Assembly (NCBI RefSeq): GCF_040719375.1
Contig: NZ_JBFDTP010000002.1
Location: forward strand, 868,001-932,000
Length of the DNA stretch: 64,000 nt
DNA from: Clostridium sp. AN503
GTDB taxonomy: Bacteria; Bacillota; Clostridia; Lachnospirales; Lachnospiraceae
Reading direction: 5' to 3'
Under the pieces are notes generated by a model, which was not told the DNA's origin, made no database searches, and saw only the letters and a program-made list of their open reading frames with translations. Both the position numbers and the translations under genes were made by a program. Below are positions 16,804 through 26,092 of the stretch, piece by piece; within the stretch, counting starts at the first letter, position 1; the number at the start of each line of letters is the position of its first letter.

Positions 16804-17814
16804 ATGAGCGAGAAAAGAGAAGTAATATTTAAGATAGAGAATCTAAAGACATGGTTTCCCATCACAAAGGGCATGTTCAAAAAAGTGGTGGGCCATGTAA
16901 AGGCGGTAGACGACGTGAGCCTGGAGGTCTACAGAGGCGAGACCCTTGGGATCGTGGGAGAGTCCGGCTGCGGCAAATCCACCTTTGGAAAGACCGCCAT
17001 GATGCTGGAGCGTCCCACAGGCGGCCAGGTGATGTTCAATTTCGGCGGAGAATTTAAGGATATTACCAAATTCAGCAAGGACGAGATGTTCCAGTTCCGC
17101 AAAAAGGTACAGATGGTGTTCCAGGACCCCTACTCCGCTTTAAACCCTCAGAAAAAGATCTACAGCTCCTTTGAGGAGCCGCTGAAGGTCCACGGGATCG
17201 ATTCAGTGGAAGAGCGGGAGGCTGTGATGCAGAAGGTCCTTAAGATGGTCAACATCCAGTCCGACTACCTGATGCGCTATCCCCACGAGTTTTCCGGCGG
17301 ACAGCGCCAGCGTCTCTGTATCGCCAGGGCCCTTGAGGTGATGCCGGAGGTGCTGATCTGCGACGAGCCGGTGTCTGCCTTGGACGTATCGATCCAGGCG
17401 CAGGTCTTAAACCTGATGAAAGAGATCCAGAAGGAGATGAATTTAACATACCTGTTCATCGCCCATGACTTATCGGTGGTGCAGTACATGTCCGACCGGA
17501 TCATGGTAATGTATCTGGGGCGGATCGTGGAGGTGGCGGATTCCCGCGCACTGTACGACGAGCCGCTGCATCCCTACACCAGGGCGCTGCTTTCTGCGAT
17601 CCCGGTGGCGGATATCCATAAGAAGAAAAAACGCCAGGTGTTGGAGGGCGAGGTGCCAAGTCCCATCCACAAACCGGACGGCTGCCCGTTCCACAACCGC
17701 TGTCCGAAATGCATGGAGATCTGCAAGACCCAGGCGCCGAATATGGTCCATCACGGAGCCGAGGGGCATATGGTGGCCTGCCATCTCTATGATAAGGAGG
17801 CGGTGGAGGCGTGA
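16804..17814 (+). CDS. Peptide-type ABC transporter ATPase (DppF/OppF-like)
   Basis: This is the second nucleotide-binding subunit, 336 residues. It carries Walker A GESGCGKS near residue 57, MVFQDPYSALNPQ near 103, signature FSGGQRQR near 163, Walker B LICDEPVSALD near 183 and FIAHDLSVV near 218. Its C-terminal Cys cluster CPFHNRCPKCMEIC matches the OppF extension. The last four bases overlap the start of the YhcH gene (GTGA), which ties the importer to a sugar-anomerase-like protein and argues against a general peptide transporter. Confidence 0.93.
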   Translation: MSEKREVIFKIENLKTWFPITKGMFKKVVGHVKAVDDVSLEVYRGETLGIVGESGCGKSTFGKTAMMLERPTGGQVMFNFGGEFKDITKFSKDEMFQFRKKVQMVFQDPYSALNPQKKIYSSFEEPLKVHGIDSVEEREAVMQKVLKMVNIQSDYLMRYPHEFSGGQRQRLCIARALEVMPEVLICDEPVSALDVSIQAQVLNLMKEIQKEMNLTYLFIAHDLSVVQYMSDRIMVMYLGRIVEVADSRALYDEPLHPYTRALLSAIPVADIHKKKKRQVLEGEVPSPIHKPDGCPFHNRCPKCMEICKTQAPNMVHHGAEGHMVACHLYDKEAVEA

Positions 17815-18260
17815 TCTACACAGACAGGGAGCATCTGGCCCGCTACAGAGGGATATCGGAAAGCCTTGACACAGCGCTTGACTATCTGATGGAGCATGGC
17901 ACGGATGGCCTGATGCCGGGCCGCAATGAGGTGGACGGCGATGAGGTATTTATCAACCGTTTCCACTATACCACCATGCCTCAGGAGGAAGCGGCTTTCG
18001 AGGCCCATGAGGTTTATGCAGACATCCATCTGGTGGTGGAAGGCAGAGAGTATATCGGCGTAACGCCCCTAAACCGCCTTCAGATCACGAAGGTGGATCA
18101 GGAGAGTGACAACATCGAGTGCGGCGGGGAGGTGGAGCTTCTCCTTCCCATGGAACCGGGAAAGGTGCTGGTCGTATTTCCGGAGGACGCCCATATGGTG
18201 AAGATTGCAGACGGCAGTCCGTCCCATGTGGAAAAGGCAGTTGTTAAGGTACGCATGTAG
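17811..18260 (+). CDS. YhcH/YjgK/YiaL (NanQ-like) family protein
   Basis: This 149-residue cupin-like protein uses a GTG start that overlaps the stop of the preceding ATPase. The conserved core EAHEVYADIHLVVEGRE (about residues 62-78), then LLLPMEPGKVLVVFPEDAHM with its metal-binding His, and the C-terminal KAVVKVRM fit the YhcH/DUF386 family. E. coli NanQ of this family speeds sialic-acid anomer interconversion; other members are found with other acid sugars. Its coupling to the importer and the NAL-like aldolase is the best single argument that the operon handles sialic acid or a close relative. Confidence 0.88.
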   Translation: MIYTDREHLARYRGISESLDTALDYLMEHGTDGLMPGRNEVDGDEVFINRFHYTTMPQEEAAFEAHEVYADIHLVVEGREYIGVTPLNRLQITKVDQESDNIECGGEVELLLPMEPGKVLVVFPEDAHMVKIADGSPSHVEKAVVKVRM

Positions 18261-18372
18261 TGGTATGATAGAAAACAGCATAAAAAATAAAAATGAGTAT
18301 TTTGTACGAAATTTATTATAAGAAAGGAGCGGCAGCCCGGCAGTCCCGGGCGCCGCGGACAGGGGAAAAATC

Positions 18373-19290
18373 ATGAGAGATATCACAAAGTATCAGGGGA
18401 TCATCCCGGCATTTTATGCATGCTATGATGAGAAAGGCGAGATCAGCCCGGAGGGCGTGGAGGCACTGACCCGTTACATGATCGATAAAGGCGTGAAGGG
18501 TGTCTATGTAGGCGGTTCCTCAGGCGAGTGCATTTACCAGGGCGTGGCAGAGCGCAAGCTGGTGCTGGAGCACGTGATGAAAGCGGCAGATGGAAAGCTG
18601 ACCGTCATCGCCCATGTTGCCTGCAACAACACCGCAGACAGCTGTGAACTGGCTGCCCATGCGGAAAGCCTCGGCGTCGATGCCATCGCGGCGATCCCGC
18701 CGATCTACTTCCATCTGCCGGAGTACGCCATCGCCCAGTACTGGAACGACATCTCCGCCGCTGCTCCCAATACGGACTTCGTGATCTACAACATCCCGCA
18801 GCTGGCAGGAGTGGCCCTGACCATGCCTCTGTTCCACGAGATGCTTAAGAACCCCAACGTGGCGGCAGTCAAGAACAGCTCCATGCCGGTACAGGACATT
18901 CAGATGTTCAAGATGGACGGCGGCGACGGCTTCGTCGTGTTTAACGGGCCGGACGAGCAGTTAGTCAGCGGCCTCGCCATGGGCGCAGACGGCGGGATCG
19001 GCGGAACCTACGGCGTGATGCCGGAGTTGTATGTAAAGATGTTTGACCTTGTAAAAGAGGAGAAATATGCGGAGGCCAGAAAGATCCAGTATGCAGCCGA
19101 CGCCATCATCTACAAGATGTGCAGCTGCAGGGGCAACCTGTACGCAGTAATGAAAGAGATCTTAAAGATCCGCGAAGGCCTGGAGCTGGGCAGCGTGCGC
19201 AAACCCATGCCGGGCCTGGCGGAGAGCGATATGCCGTGCGTAAAAGAATGCGCGGAGATGATCGGCAAAGCGATCGCTGAATTCTGCTGA
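18373..19290 (+). CDS. nanA: N-acetylneuraminate lyase-like aldolase (DapA/NanA superfamily)
   Basis: This class I aldolase of the DHDPS/NAL superfamily has 305 residues, the normal length. The carboxylate-binding loop reads GGSSGECIYQ near residue 50, the catalytic Tyr lies in VIYNIPQLAG near 140, and the Schiff-base Lys is in VAAVKNSSMPVQDI near 170. GTYGVMPELYVKMFDLV follows near 215. The GGSSGE loop and downstream KNSS fit N-acetylneuraminate lyases better than dihydrodipicolinate synthases. It would split Neu5Ac into ManNAc and pyruvate. nanE and nanK are not in the window, so a related acid sugar remains possible. Confidence 0.75.
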   Translation: MRDITKYQGIIPAFYACYDEKGEISPEGVEALTRYMIDKGVKGVYVGGSSGECIYQGVAERKLVLEHVMKAADGKLTVIAHVACNNTADSCELAAHAESLGVDAIAAIPPIYFHLPEYAIAQYWNDISAAAPNTDFVIYNIPQLAGVALTMPLFHEMLKNPNVAAVKNSSMPVQDIQMFKMDGGDGFVVFNGPDEQLVSGLAMGADGGIGGTYGVMPELYVKMFDLVKEEKYAEARKIQYAADAIIYKMCSCRGNLYAVMKEILKIREGLELGSVRKPMPGLAESDMPCVKECAEMIGKAIAEFC

Positions 19291-19525
19291 GACCGGCCGG
19301 AAATCACACCGGAATCTGATTCGGCCAGGCCTTGCTTAAGCGGTGATCTGCCGGATCAGACAGCCGTGAGACTGTGAATGATAAACATGTATCTGCCCTT
19401 GATGCGGGAATATCCGTACCGGGCAGCCGTATCCCCGGTGGACTGGCATTTTGGCAGGACATCCGGGGATATTTGTTTCACCCGCAGTGACGAATCTGTA
19501 GAATCATACAAAGAAAGGAAATCCT
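19291..19525 (+). other. Gene-poor gap between the aldolase and the propeller protein
   Basis: These 235 bases contain short GC-rich inverted segments (for example CCGGCCGG near 19294 and ATCCCCGG / CCGGGGAT near 19432 and 19463). I see no gene, clear promoter or T-tailed terminator. Confidence 0.4.
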
Positions 19526-21028
19526 ATGGAAAAATATCTGATGCTGGACCGCCGCCTGCTAAGTCCGCAGGCAATGGAGAATATCCGTCTGGAAGTGGCC
19601 CATCCCGTAAAAGACGAGGCCCATAACCCGCTGTTCACCCAGGATAAGCCCTGGGAAGTACGGATCGACAACGGCTACCCCAATGTGCTGTATGACGCAG
19701 CCCCCGGCCTGTACCGCTGCTACTATACCCTGTTCATCGAGGATGAAGATACCCGCTGCGCAGAACGCGCAGAACGCCTGTCCCGGAACTATATCCCCAG
19801 GCCGGACCGCGCCCCGGGCCTGGCCTATGCCCAGAGCAAGGACGGCATTCACTGGGAAAAACCGTCCTTAAACCGTGTCTCATGGCACGGAAGCAGAGAA
19901 AACAACTTAATCTTTCCCTACGCCCACGGCACAGGCGTCATGATCGATCCTCACGACCCGGACCCATCCCGCCGCTACAAGATGGTGACCAAGATAGACG
20001 AACCCGGAGCCGGAGCCTATATGGCCGTATCCTTCTCCGCAGACGGTACAGACTGGTGCGACCCGATCCCGTGGCCCGAGCACAACCCGCCCGCAGACAG
20101 CCACAACCTTCCCTTCTGGAACGAAAAAGAGCGCTGCTACATGCTGCTTTCCCGGATCTGGAAAGACGGAATCCGCATCACCACCCTAAGCCGCAGTGAA
20201 GACTTCCTCCACTGGAGCGAACCCAAAGAGACCCTGCGCGGCACCGGCTTCGAAAACCAGATCTACGCCATGCCCGTATTCCAGTGGGGAGACTTATACT
20301 TGGGCCTGGCCTCCATGATCCACGAGGGCGACCGCACCGTCTCCGACTTCGACCAGGTAGACTTGGAACTGACCTGGGCAGCCGACCCGGAGAAGTTTGA
20401 CTTTGCCGCCGCTGGCCAGCACCTGATCCCCCGAAGCCCCGGCCATTATCCCGATGGCCCCTTCGACTGCGGCTGCATCTACGCCTCCCCGCCCGTAACC
20501 ACCCCCGACGGCGAGATGTGGATCTACTATATGGGCGGAAACGGCTGTCACACCAACTGGCGCGAGACCTCCTTAGCAAGAGCCAGATGGGAACCAGACA
20601 AATTCGCAGCCCTGGTCCCCCGTGACCGCCAGAAACAAAGTACACTCGCCACCTGCCGCCTCCAGCTGGACGGCCCCCGCCTGGAAGTCCTTGCCGACCC
20701 CTTAACCCCGCCGCCTTCCCAGTCCCCGCCGACCCCATGCGCCTCCGGGTCTGCCGCCGGGACAGTCGCCCAGACTCCCCCGGCCCCAATGATCCAGGCC
20801 GAACTCAGCCCCCTCTGGAACGATCCCCCGCTCCCAGGCTTCTCCTACGCCGACAGCCACATCGTCCCCCAGGAAAACGGCTGGCTGAGCATTCATTTTA
20901 ACGGAGACTTGAAAATTTTATCCGGCAAAAAAGTCACCCTGAAGTTACGCACCCAAAACACCAAAATCTGGGCCATCCAGGGCGATATCCTTATGGCCGG
21001 ACACCGCTTATGGGAAGGCGCTGAATAG
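19526..21028 (+). CDS. Putative five-bladed-propeller glycosidase-like protein
   Basis: This 500-residue protein has no signal peptide. Its repeated blade-like signatures resemble the GH32/GH43-type propeller superfamily: GYPNVLYD, CYYTLFIEDED, GLAYAQSKDGIHWEKP (near residue 105), SFSADGTDWCDPIPW (near 170), LSRSEDFLHWSEP (near 230) and GEMWIYYMGGNGCHTNW (near 330). Asp-box sialidase motifs are absent. The region around residues 390-430 is a Pro/Ala/Ser-rich insertion (for example PPPSQSPPTPCASG). Codon use is strikingly C-rich on the coding strand compared with neighbouring genes. It lies downstream of the aldolase and may process the imported glycan. I cannot name a specific activity. Confidence 0.6.
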   Translation: MEKYLMLDRRLLSPQAMENIRLEVAHPVKDEAHNPLFTQDKPWEVRIDNGYPNVLYDAAPGLYRCYYTLFIEDEDTRCAERAERLSRNYIPRPDRAPGLAYAQSKDGIHWEKPSLNRVSWHGSRENNLIFPYAHGTGVMIDPHDPDPSRRYKMVTKIDEPGAGAYMAVSFSADGTDWCDPIPWPEHNPPADSHNLPFWNEKERCYMLLSRIWKDGIRITTLSRSEDFLHWSEPKETLRGTGFENQIYAMPVFQWGDLYLGLASMIHEGDRTVSDFDQVDLELTWAADPEKFDFAAAGQHLIPRSPGHYPDGPFDCGCIYASPPVTTPDGEMWIYYMGGNGCHTNWRETSLARARWEPDKFAALVPRDRQKQSTLATCRLQLDGPRLEVLADPLTPPPSQSPPTPCASGSAAGTVAQTPPAPMIQAELSPLWNDPPLPGFSYADSHIVPQENGWLSIHFNGDLKILSGKKVTLKLRTQNTKIWAIQGDILMAGHRLWEGAE

Positions 21029-21111
21029 AGAAAGACTTGGCCCTCCCGCGGCTGTCCCTGGCGTTCCCGGCTGCGTACACAAACATTCTCCCCGATTCCG
21101 CCTTCCTTTTT

Positions 21112-21140
21112 TTGACATTCTATGGTAATCTATGTATTAG
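21112..21140 (+). promoter_or_regulatory. Promoter upstream of the AI-2E family gene
   Basis: A consensus TTGACA (21112-21117) is followed after 17 bases by TATTAG (21135-21140). The ribosome site AAAGGAG and start codon follow about 60 bases later. Confidence 0.55.
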
Positions 21141-21202
21141 GGAAAATCCGCCTGGTTTACACCATACATTCCCTGGCAATACTATCCATAAAAGGAGAAA
21201 TC

Positions 21203-22438
21203 ATGAAAAACGAAAAGTATCGGCGATATATATACTGGGGTGTGACCGCATTCATCGTGCTGTCCCTCCTGGCGGGCCTGGTGTTCGTGATGATAAAATG
21301 GCCGAAGGTGAAGGCCAACTTCGGTATGCTTGAGGGAATCCTGGCCCCTATTATTTACGGAGCCGTATTCGCCTACCTTATGACCCCCATCTATAACCGG
21401 GTGAGGCGGGGCGTACTGAAAGCCACGGAAAAAACCATCGATTCAGAAAAGGCGCGGCGCGGCCTTGGCTCTTTTATGGCTACGGCAGTAAGCCTGGTGG
21501 TGCTGGTCGCAGTGGTGACCGGCCTGATCTCCATGCTGATCCCACAGCTCATCACCAGCGTGCGGACGATCATTGAGGCGCTGCCTTCCAGCATCAATAA
21601 CCTGGAACTCTGGCTGGAGCAGCTGTTTGCAGACAATCCGGATATGGAAGCCAAGGTGATGGAACAGTACGGCATTGCGACCACCTATTTCCAGAACTGG
21701 CTGACCAATGATGTGGTTCCGAACATTTACAACATATTAAGCGGCCTTTCCAGCGGCCTTGTCAGTATTTTAAATACACTGATGGATGTGCTGATCGGCC
21801 TGATCGTCATGGTTTACCTGCTCAACATGAAAGAAAAGCTGATCACCCAGGCGAAGATGATCATTTATGGGGTATTACCGCTTAAGGTGGCGAATAAAGT
21901 GATAGAAGAGGCGCGGTATGTACATCTGGTGTTTGGCGGGTTCATTATCGGAAAGCTCTTAGATTCGCTGATCATCGGCGTGATGAGCTTTGTGCTGTTG
22001 AATTTTATGAATATGCCTTATGTGCTGTTAGTCAGTGTGATCATCGGCGTGACCAATGTGATCCCGTTCTTCGGGCCATTTATCGGGGCAGTGCCGAGCG
22101 CATTTTTGATCCTGCTGGTCAGCCCGATGAAATGCCTGTACTTTATTATCTTCATCTTCCTGCTGCAGCAGTTTGACGGCAATATCCTGGGGCCGAAGAT
22201 CCTGGGGGATTCCACCGGGCTTTCCAGCTTCTGGGTGCTGTTCTCCATCCTGCTGTTCGGAGGCTTATTCGGCTTTGTGGGAATGATCATCGGTGTGCCG
22301 ACCTTTGCGGTGTTCTACAAGCTGATAACGGAATTTGTCAGCTATATGCTGGAGAAAAAGGAACTGTCTGCGGATATTGAGCAGTATGACGGACTGGACC
22401 ATATAGACGAGGAGAAGAAATCTTATATCAAAAAATAA
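21203..22438 (+). CDS. AI-2E family (PerM/YdiK-like) membrane protein
   Basis: This 411-residue polytopic membrane protein has an N-terminal hydrophobic pair (YIYWGVTAFIVLSLLAGL, then GAVFAYLMTPIYNR), a central amphipathic stretch (about residues 140-215), and a C-terminal cluster of four or five membrane segments. The cluster includes VIIGVTNVIPFFGPFIGAVP and LGPKILGDSTGLSSFWVL, both diagnostic of the AI-2E/PerM family. Members include proposed autoinducer exporters and Na+/H+ antiporters; the substrate here is unknown. AAAGGAGAAATC before the ATG at 21203 decides the start over a longer upstream frame. It is followed after 9 bases by a SpoIID-domain gene. Confidence 0.88.
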   Translation: MKNEKYRRYIYWGVTAFIVLSLLAGLVFVMIKWPKVKANFGMLEGILAPIIYGAVFAYLMTPIYNRVRRGVLKATEKTIDSEKARRGLGSFMATAVSLVVLVAVVTGLISMLIPQLITSVRTIIEALPSSINNLELWLEQLFADNPDMEAKVMEQYGIATTYFQNWLTNDVVPNIYNILSGLSSGLVSILNTLMDVLIGLIVMVYLLNMKEKLITQAKMIIYGVLPLKVANKVIEEARYVHLVFGGFIIGKLLDSLIIGVMSFVLLNFMNMPYVLLVSVIIGVTNVIPFFGPFIGAVPSAFLILLVSPMKCLYFIIFIFLLQQFDGNILGPKILGDSTGLSSFWVLFSILLFGGLFGFVGMIIGVPTFAVFYKLITEFVSYMLEKKELSADIEQYDGLDHIDEEKKSYIKK

Positions 22439-22447
22439 GGGGCGTCT

Positions 22448-24709
22448 ATGAAAAACAGGAGATTTATCGGATGGGTGATCGGGATACCGTTTCTGGTGGT
22501 AGTCCTGATCCTGATCATAGTGTTTCACGAACCGGAAAAAGAGGGGATCAGCAGGGCGATGGCTGCAAAGTCGGTCGCCCTTGTTTTGCAGTCCCCGGAG
22601 GAGCTGGCAGCGTGGCAGAAGGAGTATGGGGCCTCCCATTTCCCGGCGGATACGTTAAAAGAGTGGTATGTGCCGTATCTGGACTATCTCTATGAAAAAG
22701 GTTATCTTTTCGAGGATGAGGCCCCTGCAGATGAAAAGCACGCGGAAGGGCAGCTTACCTATGGGGAGGCGGCACAGATCGCAGCACTGCTGTCACCGGA
22801 TCTGGAGGAGCTTGTCAAGGTGACGAAAAAGAACCGGGAGAAGCCGTATCCGGAGGAGTCCTGGTGGCTGCTTTACGACTCGGTTTTAAAGGCGGCTGAC
22901 CCGGACGGAAATGTAAAGACAGAAAACCTTGTCATATACGGAACGCCGAAGAATATTCCGGAGGCGCCTGCATGGACGGCCTACACCAATCTCGGCACCC
23001 AGCAGTTTTACGGGCTTGCCCTGGATCAGTATCTGGATCATGAGCTGAGCGCTTACGTGCGGGGGACGGAGATCCTCCACGTGCTGGAGGACAAAGGGCA
23101 AAAGCCGGTCTACCGCAATGTCTGGATCATGGACGGGGATGAGGAGGAGCTTTTAGTCTATCTGGGGGACATTGAGCGGCGGATCCCCTTCCGTAAAAAA
23201 TCCAAAAAGACCGACGAGATGATACATAAGCTGGCCGATATCCAGATGGAGAATGGAAAGGTCTCAAAGGTTTCCCTAAAGCAGGATAAGATCACCGGAA
23301 AGGTCTTGTCTGTGCAGGAGGACGCCATTGAGATCGAAGGCTACGGAGCCGTGCCTTTGGACGAGGAATACAAGGTGTTAAAGACTTACGGAGAGATCAG
23401 ACGGCAGAAACTTACGGATATTTTAGTGGGTTATGACATGGAGGAATTTGTGGTGGCGAAGGGGAAGATCTGCGCGGCCCTGACGGTGCGGGATTTCCAT
23501 GCGGAGACCATCCGTGTGCTTCTGATGAACAATGGTTTTAAGGGACTGTTCCACGACGCGCTTACGATCGTGGGAAATGGCCCGGTGACGGTGGTGCAGG
23601 GCGAGGAGGAGCATACGCTTGATGCCGGGACGGAGCTTACGATCACTTCCGGCGACGGGCAGTTGTCGGAGGGCAGGATGATCCTGGAACCCCTTAAGGG
23701 TGAGGAGCTTACGGTCAGCTCCATAGCCAGGTCCCAGGGCGCTCCTTCCTACGGCGGAAGGCTGGAGGTGATCGATACGGAGGATGGGCTGGTGCTGATC
23801 AACGAGCTGTATCTGGAGGACTATTTAAAAAAGGTGGTTCCCAGCGAGATGCCGTCCAGCTATGAAAAGGAGGCATTAAAGGCCCAGGCGGTCTGTGCCA
23901 GAACCTACGCCTACATGCAGCTTCAGAGCAATACCTACAGCCAGTACGGGGCCCATGTGGATGACAGCACCAATTTCCAGGTGTACAACAATATCGAGAC
24001 GGACGGGCGGACTGCGGAGGCGGTGCAGGAGACCTACGGGAAGATGCTGCTCTATGAGGGAGCGCCCATCTCGGCTTACTATTTCTCCACCTCCTGCGGG
24101 ACCACCACGGACGCTTCCGTGTGGGGCAGTGATCCGGAGAAGACGCCGTATCTAAAGAGCATTGCGCTCCAGCCGGGAAGAAAGCATTTAAAGCTGGCAG
24201 CCAATGATGATTTTGCCGCATTTATCAAGCGGAAGGATTATCCTGCCTATGACTCCTCGTTCCCGTTCTACCGGTGGAACGTGACGACGAATGCAGAGAT
24301 CCTGACTGCCAATATCGGCGGCGTGGGCCAGGTGAGCAGTATTCAGATCACAGAGCGTGGAACCGGGGGTGTGGCCCAGAAGATGCTTGTGAAGGGCAGC
24401 GAGGGTGAGAAGACCATATCCGGGCAGAATGCGATCCGCGCCGCTTTAGGGGATGGAAGCCTGACGATCAACCGGGCTGACGGGAAGACCTCTGAGGGCT
24501 GGAGTTCCCTGCCAAGCGGTTTTTTGACAATTGAGGATGCAGGTACAAATGACGCCGGTGTGAAGCGGTTTAAGATCTACGGAGGCGGCTACGGCCACGG
24601 CGTTGGCATGAGCCAGAACGGCGCCCAGGGCATGGCGAAGGACGGCATGGGATATGAGGAGATCTTGAAATTCTTTTATGACGGAGTGTCAGTGGAAGAA
24701 TTGAACTGA
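22448..24709 (+). CDS. SpoIID/LytB-domain protein, membrane-anchored
   Basis: This 753-residue protein has an N-terminal membrane anchor (FIGWVIGIPFLVVVLILII, residues 6-24). About 400 uncharacterised extracellular residues follow, then a C-terminal SpoIID/LytB domain from about residue 440. That domain shows LINELYLEDYLKKVVPSEMP with the likely catalytic Glu, ALKAQAVCARTYAY, YFSTSCGTTTDASVWGS and the closing GGGYGHGVGMSQNGAQGMA. SpoIID enzymes are lytic transglycosylases acting on peptidoglycan stripped of stem peptides. The long N-terminal region is larger than in sporulation SpoIID itself, so this is more likely a LytB-like wall hydrolase than the engulfment protein. Confidence 0.88.
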   Translation: MKNRRFIGWVIGIPFLVVVLILIIVFHEPEKEGISRAMAAKSVALVLQSPEELAAWQKEYGASHFPADTLKEWYVPYLDYLYEKGYLFEDEAPADEKHAEGQLTYGEAAQIAALLSPDLEELVKVTKKNREKPYPEESWWLLYDSVLKAADPDGNVKTENLVIYGTPKNIPEAPAWTAYTNLGTQQFYGLALDQYLDHELSAYVRGTEILHVLEDKGQKPVYRNVWIMDGDEEELLVYLGDIERRIPFRKKSKKTDEMIHKLADIQMENGKVSKVSLKQDKITGKVLSVQEDAIEIEGYGAVPLDEEYKVLKTYGEIRRQKLTDILVGYDMEEFVVAKGKICAALTVRDFHAETIRVLLMNNGFKGLFHDALTIVGNGPVTVVQGEEEHTLDAGTELTITSGDGQLSEGRMILEPLKGEELTVSSIARSQGAPSYGGRLEVIDTEDGLVLINELYLEDYLKKVVPSEMPSSYEKEALKAQAVCARTYAYMQLQSNTYSQYGAHVDDSTNFQVYNNIETDGRTAEAVQETYGKMLLYEGAPISAYYFSTSCGTTTDASVWGSDPEKTPYLKSIALQPGRKHLKLAANDDFAAFIKRKDYPAYDSSFPFYRWNVTTNAEILTANIGGVGQVSSIQITERGTGGVAQKMLVKGSEGEKTISGQNAIRAALGDGSLTINRADGKTSEGWSSLPSGFLTIEDAGTNDAGVKRFKIYGGGYGHGVGMSQNGAQGMAKDGMGYEEILKFFYDGVSVEELN

Positions 24710-24748
24710 GGAAAGTAAGAAAATATAAGGAACAAGAGGAAAAGACAC

Positions 24749-25897
24749 ATGGAGCAGTACAGCACAAAGCAGAGAAACGCCGGATTTTACGCATTTTTCA
24801 TCAGCGGGATCTGCGCGATCAGCAGCGGGATCATCGTAAGCCTTTTGCAGGAGCAGATGGGATTCTCTTACGGGATGACGGGGACGCTTCTGTCGCTGAT
24901 GAATATCGGGAACCTGATCGCCGGATTCGCCACGGGGGCGCTTCCGGGCAGGATCGGCATGAAGCGCACCGTGGTGATCCTGACGGCGGGCTACGGGATC
25001 GGCTATCTGATGATGGCAGTGTCCGGATGGGCCGGGCTTTTGCTGGCTGCGTTTTTCCTGGCAGGAGTGGGAAAGGGGAGCACTATCAACACCTGCACGA
25101 TCCTGGTGGGCAATAATTGTGCAAACCGGACGAAGGGGATGAACCTGATGCACAGCTTTTATGCCCTGGGGGCGCTTCTGTGTCCGTTCATTATCGCGGC
25201 GGCGGGAGCCGTGTCGGGCAGGCTGCCCATGCTGATCCAGGGGGTGCTTGGTGCGACGCTGTGGCTTGCATTTGTGATGACTCCCATGGAGGTGAAGAAA
25301 AAAGACGCTTCCGGCGGCACCGACTGGAGTTTTTTAAAGAGCCGCAAATTCTGGCTGCTGACCGGGCTGATCTTCTGCCAGAATGCGGTGGAGATCAGCG
25401 TCACGGGATGGATGGTGACGTATTTTAAGGGGAGCGGGATCTTAAGCGGCGCCCTGAGCACTTACACGGTGACGGTGATGTGGGCGGCAACCCTGGCGGC
25501 CAGAATGCTGATCGCTTTTGTGTTCCCGATCAGGAAATCGGAGAAAGCTATGATCTGGATGGGGATTGGCTGTACGGTGTTTTATTTTGCCCTGATGCAG
25601 GCGCAGACCCAGACCATGGCGATCGTCCTGCTGTTCGCCTTTGCGGCGTCCATGGCGGGCATGAATCCGACGGCGGTGGCAAGCGCCGGGCGGATGACCA
25701 GCGTTGCCAGCATGGGCATCATGCTTCCGGCTGCCAGCAGCGGCGCGATCCTGATGCCCTGGATCATCGGGATCGTGGCGGAGCGCGCCGGGATCGAGGC
25801 CGGCATGGCCAGCATCATCGTGCCCTGCGCCGGGATGCTGGCGTTTGGCGTGGCGGTGAAGCGGCTGGCAGACGCGGAGTCTGCGGGGAGACTGTAG
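24749..25897 (+). CDS. Major facilitator superfamily transporter
   Basis: This 382-residue MFS carrier has about 12 transmembrane helices. The loop between helices 2 and 3 reads GALPGRIGMKRTVV (near residue 64), close to the MFS consensus; SFYALGALLCPFIIAAAGA and PTAVASAGRMTSVAS mark later helices. GAGGAAAAG precedes the ATG. It follows the SpoIID gene by 39 bases and may share its transcript. The fold resembles fucose/glucose-type permeases (FucP/YfkF-like), but no substrate can be assigned. No clear terminator follows. Confidence 0.83.
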   Translation: MEQYSTKQRNAGFYAFFISGICAISSGIIVSLLQEQMGFSYGMTGTLLSLMNIGNLIAGFATGALPGRIGMKRTVVILTAGYGIGYLMMAVSGWAGLLLAAFFLAGVGKGSTINTCTILVGNNCANRTKGMNLMHSFYALGALLCPFIIAAAGAVSGRLPMLIQGVLGATLWLAFVMTPMEVKKKDASGGTDWSFLKSRKFWLLTGLIFCQNAVEISVTGWMVTYFKGSGILSGALSTYTVTVMWAATLAARMLIAFVFPIRKSEKAMIWMGIGCTVFYFALMQAQTQTMAIVLLFAFAASMAGMNPTAVASAGRMTSVASMGIMLPAASSGAILMPWIIGIVAERAGIEAGMASIIVPCAGMLAFGVAVKRLADAESAGRL

Positions 25898-26092
25898 GTT
25901 TTGGCTTTCTGGTATCCAGCGCCGGGGCGATCCGCCCACACCTCACCGCATCTGACAGCTATAGAGAATAAGAATGGGGCTATAAGCAACTTAAAAATCC
26001 CAAATGGGCAAAAAGGTGTTATAATAGGTTTATGTTAAAAATAAAACGAAAAGCAGTAAAGAACACGAAGGCAAGCCCCAGGAGGTTATAAA

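Noticed and set aside
20178..20789. 203-codon minus-strand Arg/Gly-rich frame
   Set aside because: It is opposite the propeller gene; long antisense frames are expected where the coding strand is so C-rich.
24749..25897. MFS gene as part of the ASST island
   Set aside because: It follows the SpoIID gene closely and is separated from the TrxR-like gene by about 195 bases with a separate -10 box, so a link to sulfotransfer is unsupported.
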